Shown piece by piece: positions 58,401-64,000 of a DNA stretch of 64,000 nt (its first letter is position 1; each line of letters opens with the position of its first letter). The notes beneath the pieces were generated by a model, which made no database searches, was not told the DNA's origin, and saw nothing but the letters and a program-made list of their open reading frames with translations. The stretch is from Lycorma delicatula (lineage: Eukaryota > Arthropoda > Insecta > Hemiptera > Fulgoridae), in NCBI RefSeq assembly GCF_047948215.1, contig NC_134455.1:106968495-107032494 (forward strand). Direction: 5' to 3'. The translations under genes and the position numbers were made by a program.

Positions 58401-59705
58401 TTCAAAAAATCTTCTTATTTATGAAATTTAATTACTAAAAGAAACCTTCGGAATTCATGTTTATATTTCAAGAAATATGGAATCACAGTTTATTAATACG
58501 TAAGCTAGTGAGTGAATGCATTTACAAATTTTATTACTGAACCAACGCCTTTTTGAAGAATCTAGATTACAGATTACTTCTAAGATTTTATTGAGCATAT
58601 CTTGATGTGATTTTTCTTGGAAAAATTATAAAATATTTTATACTGAATAAACATTTACTTAAAATCGTTTTTTTTAATTGATAGAATATATTAACGTCGT
58701 AGCAAGTAGGCTAACTCAGAGACGATGGAATTTTGATTGAGGTTATTTTCTTAGAAACTTGTTCTTTCTATTAAACATTAATTATTATTTATTATTGTAG
58801 TTAACAAAATAATCGTGTTTTACTCTTTTCTTAAACTATATAACTTTACGGTAGTAAACATTTTTTTTTTACCCAATAAAAATAATATTTAATAAATATC
58901 GGTCTTTTTTTTATTAAAGTTAATTTAAATGTTATTAAATTAAATACAGTAATCCAAGAAATTTTCTAGAAAAATCTGGTAGAAAATTATTATTAAATTT
59001 TTTTGTTCCGGAAGTACTAAGAATTTTTATGAGCAGTTTATTTCAGTTAATTGTACGTTACTACAGAAAAATATCATACAGAATATAAAGTAGTGTTATA
59101 AATAATTGTACAATACTTTATGCATACATAATGAAATTTATATTCTCTGCATAAAATGTGTCTGTTATTTTCTAACGGATTTGTTTTACAGCTTTATTAA
59201 GTACATTTTTAACCTTCCTTAAAAGTCAACTAAAATTAATAGAAAAATTTGACTGATAATAATTATTTAAAAAATAATAAATAAATATTTTTAGTATTAT
59301 TGAAGAAATTTTATGACAAAATGAAAATTATAAAGCAGTGTTTATTTTTTTGAAATAAGTACACCTATAGTTCAGTGATTAGTACCGATTGGAAATATGC
59401 GAGCAACTGAGAAAAAAGTATACAAATTATATCCTTTTATTTCTGTTTGTTCCATGTAATCAAGCACTTAAAAAAAGATAATATGATTTTATTTTGTGGT
59501 ATTTTAAAGAGGTAATTTAAGATGTAATAGTTTCGGGTTGCTATCATCGGTAGTATAGGAGTCTTCACGCCCTTCCCTTCATTTTGTGTAAATAATGTGG
59601 TATTGTCTACCGTAAATGAAGTGTTCAGTTAAAAATTCATCTGTCTTCTCGAAATATTAAAACCATTTTAAGAATTTCTAATAATATATCTTTCTTCTTT
59701 TTGCG
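58401..59705. other. AT-rich, nothing recognised
   Basis: No genes or repeat matches were seen. Confidence 0.45.
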
Positions 59706-59707
59706 AA

Positions 59708-59847
59708 AGAGCGGGCATAAACACCTATGGCCATTAGCTTGGTGGAAATTGGTAGCGAATGAAAAGATACATGTCTGATCAGGTTTTGAACCCAGGATTT
59801 CCGCACGAAATGCGGAGACTCTACCTAATCAGCCACGGAGGTGGGCT
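59708..59847 (-). repeat. tRNA-derived SINE, family S1, copy d
   Basis: The cleanest Pol III promoter of the family. Minus strand: CCGTGGCTGATTAGG (A box, 59838-59824) and CCTGGGTTCAAAACCT (B box, 59796-59781), then CATTCGCTACCAATTTCCACC and the CCATAGGTGTTTATGCCC block. Not a functional tRNA gene: the cloverleaf does not close at the acceptor stem and it continues into the SINE body. Confidence 0.85.
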
Positions 59848-59849
59848 GA

Positions 59850-61540
59850 GTATAACATTTATTTAATAAAATAAATTCCGTGATTAAAATACATAATGCA
59901 TTTCGTTCACATGAAAAAAAAATTATAAAGAGGGTTTTTCTTGTTTATTGTATTAGTAGGGAGGGAATTAATACGTTTTTAATTTGTATTTGTATTTGTA
60001 GCCCGATGTATTCGTTTCGTTTTTTAGATATTATTTGTTATAAATTCTCATTCTTTTCTTAACTGCCCTATTATTAACCGGGAAGTTATTTTTGTTAAGA
60101 CAGTCGTTTAAATATTGCTAAAGACATTACTTCTAGATAATATAGTCATAATGAAAGTGACCATGTTCTTTTCAGGACTAAGAAGGATGTTAGGCATGGT
60201 ATGCGACATTCCTTACGAAATAATTGAAGAGGACATTCGTTTAGTTACTTTTTAGTTCAGATATAAGACTTGTTCAGTAAATGAAATAATCGATTTAAAA
60301 GTACAGAAAATTTTCACATCATTAGTCTTTTTGTTAAAATGTTCAACGTTTGGAGATGTTTTCTTAGGGCTGGAAGATCCATATCCTCAGGATTTTCTAC
60401 AAGAAAACTATTAAGTTGGATCTCATTCTTGCATCTTTTTACAGCCGTTTCAATCAGTGGTCAGTAAAATAATCGGATGTATGATGTATAATTTTTTCAT
60501 ACAGAATTAATACGGCAGGCAATATGATTTCAGGTTGGGGTGGAAGAGCATGAGTAATTGGTGGTTAAACAGTCAGATAAGTTAGAACAAACTATTGACC
60601 GTATACAATGGAAATACCGCTAGACAATGGACTCTATGCTAGGTGGCTTGGAGTTGTAGAGAAACTTTTAAAATTATAATGTAACTTTGTAGAGAAGAAA
60701 CTACAACAATGAAAATTTATTCGTAAGTATAGAGAAAGATACAGGAAGACAGAGAAGTAATTTTAAAAACCGAACTGTGCGACAGTTTCTCATTGAATGA
60801 TTTTACAAAAATGAGTATTTAGCACTTATTTTACGTATTTGAACAGTTTTGACACATTCCTCCTTTCTTCAAGTTTTGTAAAATTTACTGATGCAAGATT
60901 GTTATTGACTGAAGGTAGTAGTGAAAAGGAAAATAATTTTTGTATAAATGAGGCCTGCAATATCGTGGGGGACTTATAGCAATAAATTAAGTTCAAATCC
61001 ACGATGATATTGTCAAGTATGTTTGATCCAACACCATTAAATTGTATGAATAGAACTTTGTGTTTAAAAAGAAACAGAAGTATCTTTATAACTTTTTGGA
61101 TGAAATCTACCTTTGAAACTTATTTGCTGGTGGTTTTTCCAAAGAGGCTGGAAAAGTTATAAGAGCAATAATGAAGGGAAGGACTTCAATTCGTTAATTA
61201 CTTCGGCCCTAAACGATGGCTTTGGTGAATCGGCATTACTGCATCTTATGGTAATTTGGGCTAACAGCTTAAATTTCTGCAGGTAAAAAAGAGTTTTATT
61301 TCATATACTGAAGCTAAGGTTAATAAAAATTTTTTATGTTCAGTGTTTGTGATGTCATCTTGCCAGGGGAATCACCAATTTGGTACGAAGGCCTTCTCAT
61401 GTGTTTGGAGAAAAACAGTTAAAATAATAATTACAGATACTTAATTTTACCTAGTTTTTGAAAAGTGTCTAGAAGATTTTTGGTCATGGAAAAATTTGAA
61501 TTATTGTTAGGAAAGACGGGTAGTGAAGATGATTCTTATG
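59850..61540. other. No recognised gene; mixed composition
   Basis: 60060-61540 is less AT-rich than the background, with scattered coding-looking scraps (for example FNSLITSALNDGFGESALLH near 61185-61245), but I recognise nothing firmly. It may belong to the same old transposon as the piggyBac-like piece at 62440-62830. Confidence 0.3.
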
Positions 61541-61548
61541 TAGGTTAT

Positions 61549-62366
61549 CTGCAGCACCAGTGCGGGAGAGATCCTTATGCATAAAAAGGAATTTGAATAG
61601 TATTAACAGGGTACACAGGAGAACCTTAATAGGAGTAGTTTCCACCACGGTATCGTACGAGGCCCTCTGTGTTCTCGCTTCAGTTCTGCCAGTCGACCTT
61701 CAAGTGGGAGAAAGGCTGAACATAGCTCATGGCTCGAGCAGGAGAGACGCTATAGAACGTATGGTGACCGAATGGAAGAACGGGTGGCGTGCAAGAGGGG
61801 TGGCACAATGGACCAAGCGAAGTATACATGACCTAGATGCGTGGAACGGCAGAATGTTTGGTGAAGTAAACTTCTACATAGTGCAGATATTAACGGGGAA
61901 TGGTAATTTTCAAGATTACCTGCATAAAATAGGCAGACGTGCGCCACCGTCATGTACGTTTTGCGAAGAGGTGGACTCTGCTGAACATACCGTCTTCAAA
62001 TGCCGAAAGTGGGACATACAACGGAATAGGGCGGGTATCGCACAGTGCACACCAGATACCCTTGTGAACTACATCTTACAAAGCGAGGAACATTGGAGAA
62101 GAGTCAACACATATGCCACGGAGGTAATCAGAAATAAAAATCAAGCGGAGCGGCGCCGGGGCTATTAGTATAGGAACGGGAGTCCCAGAGGAGAGGACTG
62201 GCATGCCCAGGTGTGCTAATTCCTTAAAAGAGCTGACCGGCGAGCCGACCTGCCATGCCAGATATACAGCTGGATGATGGGAAAGTTCGTTAGAGTAACC
62301 AGACACTCCTCGGGTGGAGTTATACCAAACAGTCCTGACCTACCTAGTGGAGTAGAGGAAAAAAAA
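61549..62366 (+). mobile_element. Young R1-like LINE 3' insertion with target duplication
   Basis: A 5'-truncated LINE ends in an A-run at 62359-62366. GGTTAT occurs directly before it (61543-61548) and directly after it (62367-62372). The host sequence rejoins as TATGTAGGTTAT-ACGGATATAG. The coding part is intact to its stop, so it is much younger than the other R1-like copies. Its 3' UTR has the ACCGGCGAGCCGACCTGCC block also seen at 44.9 kb. Confidence 0.8.
61560..62168 (+). CDS. R1-like LINE ORF2 C-terminal domain (partial)
   Basis: An open frame of 202 codons without an ATG (it enters at a GTG) is the C-terminal part of a non-LTR retrotransposon pol protein, cut at the 5' end by truncation. 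In order: an alpha-helical block with a conserved VSYEALCVLASVLPVDL (residues 31-47), a basic RRDAIERMVTEWKNGW (61-76), DLDAWNGRMFGEVNFYIVQILTGNGNF (91-117), and a CCHC zinc knuckle C132-x2-C135-x7-H143-x4-C148. After it comes a TPDTLVNYILQSEEHWRRV tail. The knuckle is thought to bind RNA or target DNA during reverse transcription. RT and endonuclease domains are absent, so the fragment is not autonomous. The minus frame 61750-61953 is a shadow. Confidence 0.85.
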   Translation: MRERSLCIKRNLNSINRVHRRTLIGVVSTTVSYEALCVLASVLPVDLQVGERLNIAHGSSRRDAIERMVTEWKNGWRARGVAQWTKRSIHDLDAWNGRMFGEVNFYIVQILTGNGNFQDYLHKIGRRAPPSCTFCEEVDSAEHTVFKCRKWDIQRNRAGIAQCTPDTLVNYILQSEEHWRRVNTYATEVIRNKNQAERRRGY

Positions 62367-62439
62367 GGTTATACGGATATAGTAGGAATAATTTGGATTT
62401 TCCAATTGCAAAGGATTTGAAGAGAAGAATATGTATGAA

Positions 62440-62830
62440 TATTCCCACTGTGAATGCATGTGACTAAAAGCAATATTTGTTGCAAGAAAGGTTTACAAGT
62501 TTGACAAAATTTCATAAATCTAGGGTTTAATTAACAGGAAGTTTTTATGCGTACATAGTTGAAACTGATATTTATGGAAAAGTTCTTCAGATCTAGGTTA
62601 AAAGTAAAAAGAAGGTCTGGACTTAATATTCTTTTTTCAGAAAATCATGGATTTGTTGTATTGATTCCATTGTTGGTGACACCAATTGGAAATTGCTTTG
62701 ACACCCTTATTGCTCACATTTTTATTCTTCTTCCCTTACAGCAATGCATTTCAGGTTTGTATTTGGTAACTGGCCAAGTAGTTCTGAATAACTAGTCTAT
62801 AAACTTAAAATACAAAGGAAAGATGAATCA
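62440..62830 (+). pseudogene. piggyBac-like transposase scrap
   Basis: Plus frames show, in the order of piggyBac (DDE_Tnp_1_7) transposases: a KQYLLQERF/KFHKSRV region (compare K-Q-Y-x-x-G-K-P-I-R-F-G), GSFYAYIVETDIYGK (compare SDGYxYxFxxYxGK), then in frame 62559-62795 VVLIPLLVTPIGNCFDTLIAHIFILLPL (compare VVLxLLxxxP...FDNFFTSxxLL, with the catalytic Asp) and LYLVTGQVVLNN (compare ATGTVRxNR). Similarity is in pattern rather than identity, so the copy is old. No flanking TTAA-type termini were found. Moderate confidence. Confidence 0.5.
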
Positions 62831-63695
62831 AGAATGGAAGAAAGAGATTACTGATATTTTCAATAGGTTTAGAAGTGTAGAAATGCATGAATTACTGCTG
62901 AACGTTTCCTGCAATTCGTCTCTCTTCTCTAACTACAAAAGTGCATCTTATTTTTAATTCTTATAGGCATTTTTATGTTTATGCTATTTATTATTAACTT
63001 GGGAATTTTATTCAAATTGAATAATAAAAATAACGGATTTCAATAGATCATTATTTAATATTATACTTTTCAGACTTAACTTCTACAGATTATCTATTAT
63101 AGAATACGGTGTCGGTTGTACAACTGTTTATTATAGTGTGGGAATGAGTTTCATAATTTCACTAGTTTATCTTGACCAATAATCTTGTTTTAAATTATTT
63201 CTTTAGTTTATTTATATTTATTCTGTAAACATAATTGCAGTAATTTAAAAATTTTACTATGCTTGTCTTTAGAATTTTGATATTCCTCTAACAAACACGT
63301 AATTAACATTTATTATAGATTACAAATCTATTTATGATGTTAATAATAACGTTACAATAAGATTTTATGTTATATCTACTCATTATATTATTTCTATAGA
63401 TTTTAAATTTAGTTAATTATTTAATCAATATTGTCAAATATAAACAAATAAATTTACTACTCCACATTTTGTGAATTTTCAGTGTAAATAAATAATACGT
63501 TTAAGATTTAACACTATCATGTGAGATTTATTAATTAAAATATCTTTAGATTTATAACTGCAGTGTGGTCTTGCATTCCTGTCGTGAGCTAAAAATAAAG
63601 ATGATTTCTTTTTTGGCACTTTTACTGTTGCGTACTGTTTGTGACAATCTTTTTATGTAATATTAAAAAAAAACCTATTTAACTAGCACTGCAAC
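62831..63695. other. AT-rich, nothing recognised
   Basis: No coding motif or repeat match. Confidence 0.45.
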
Positions 63696-63699
63696 CATT

Positions 63700-63775
63700 A
63701 ACGAACTCAGGATAGAAGTGTTACCGTATCTGTCTTTTATATGAAGGGTTCTGTGTTCGAATCAGGTTTGCATAA
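63700..63775 (+). repeat. Possible SINE or tRNA-like B-box scrap
   Basis: GTGTTCGAATCAGG matches the Pol III B box, but no clear A box or SINE body surrounds it. Confidence 0.3.
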
Positions 63776-63969
63776 TTCACAAGCTACAAAATTTATTTAT
63801 TTTTTTATAAAATAAAGTAGGGTGACTGTATTTAGAGTCAGCCTCTAACTGTAACAAAAATAATATTAAAATGAAATTGGAAATTACTTTTATTTCAATA
63901 AAATATTTTGTTTTATTAATGAATTAATGGATCAAAGAAGCTTGAACGTAGGAATATGAAAATAAAAAT

Positions 63970-64000
63970 TTGTAGCGTTTGAAATATGCCATGACTGACC
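63970..64000 (-). repeat. tRNA-derived SINE, family S1, copy e, cut by window end
   Basis: TGTAGCGTTTGAAATATGCC followed by ATGACTGACC matches the minus-strand S1 body just before the B box. The promoter part lies beyond the window. Confidence 0.65.

Noticed and set aside
59708..59847. Functional tRNA gene suggested by good A and B boxes
   Set aside because: The acceptor stem does not close, and the sequence continues into a SINE body shared with three other copies.
1..64000. CRISPR arrays, operons, Shine-Dalgarno sites or prophage
   Set aside because: Composition, LINEs, SINEs and Pol II/III signals show a eukaryotic nuclear genome; no regular spacer-repeat pattern is present.

Overview
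The window is AT-rich animal DNA and looks like intergenic or accessory sequence from an insect genome. R1-like and Jockey-like LINEs, a DUF4817-type transposase, a Helitron head, a piggyBac relic, a Penelope-like element and tRNA-derived SINEs all point to an arthropod. The mix feels hemipteran, but that is a guess from repertoire and not a demonstrated assignment. I found no convincing host protein-coding gene, no rRNA and no functional tRNA gene. Nearly every recognisable open frame is a piece of a mobile element, and most of the rest is unique AT-rich sequence.

Layout. 0-6 kb: a decayed DUF4817/DDE transposase (467-1559), a solo LTR with intact promoter signals and a 4-bp target duplication (2799-3876), the first copy of a two-copy repeat (D), and a cluster of near-perfect short-loop palindromes. 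6-14 kb: an unexplained 115-codon open frame (6023-6370, minus), two R1-like LINE remnants (8.06-8.8 kb and 12.15-13.8 kb), and a repeat at 11.04-11.6 kb. 14-18 kb: two tRNA-type SINEs flanking a MITE with 81-84 bp inverted ends, then repeat A, then a second SINE family interrupted by a LINE 3' end. 20-29 kb: interspersed repeats E and A, a LINE C-terminus, a microsatellite and a Helitron N-terminal relic. 33-42 kb: further A copies, SINEs, D copy 2, and a 745-bp foldback element with TA target sites. 42-53 kb: several LINE fragments on both strands (RNase H end, RT core, Jockey end, R1 ends). 53-58 kb: a nested stack in which a Penelope-like element with a hammerhead ribozyme sits inside an E copy, followed by A, a CR1/Jockey-like LINE, and an H element inserted in that LINE with a 7-bp duplication. 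59-64 kb: SINEs and a young R1-like LINE 3' fragment (202-codon open frame, target duplication) next to a piggyBac-like relic.

There is no operon or pathway logic here; the organising principle is successive insertion. The most interesting items are: the Penelope-like element whose hammerhead cleavage site lies about 4 nt from one of its two inverted terminal arms; the unusual number of perfect palindromes with 1-5 nt loops scattered through unrelated sequence; and the A family (seven copies in 40 kb), which has hairpin ends and an internal tRNA T-arm-like block.
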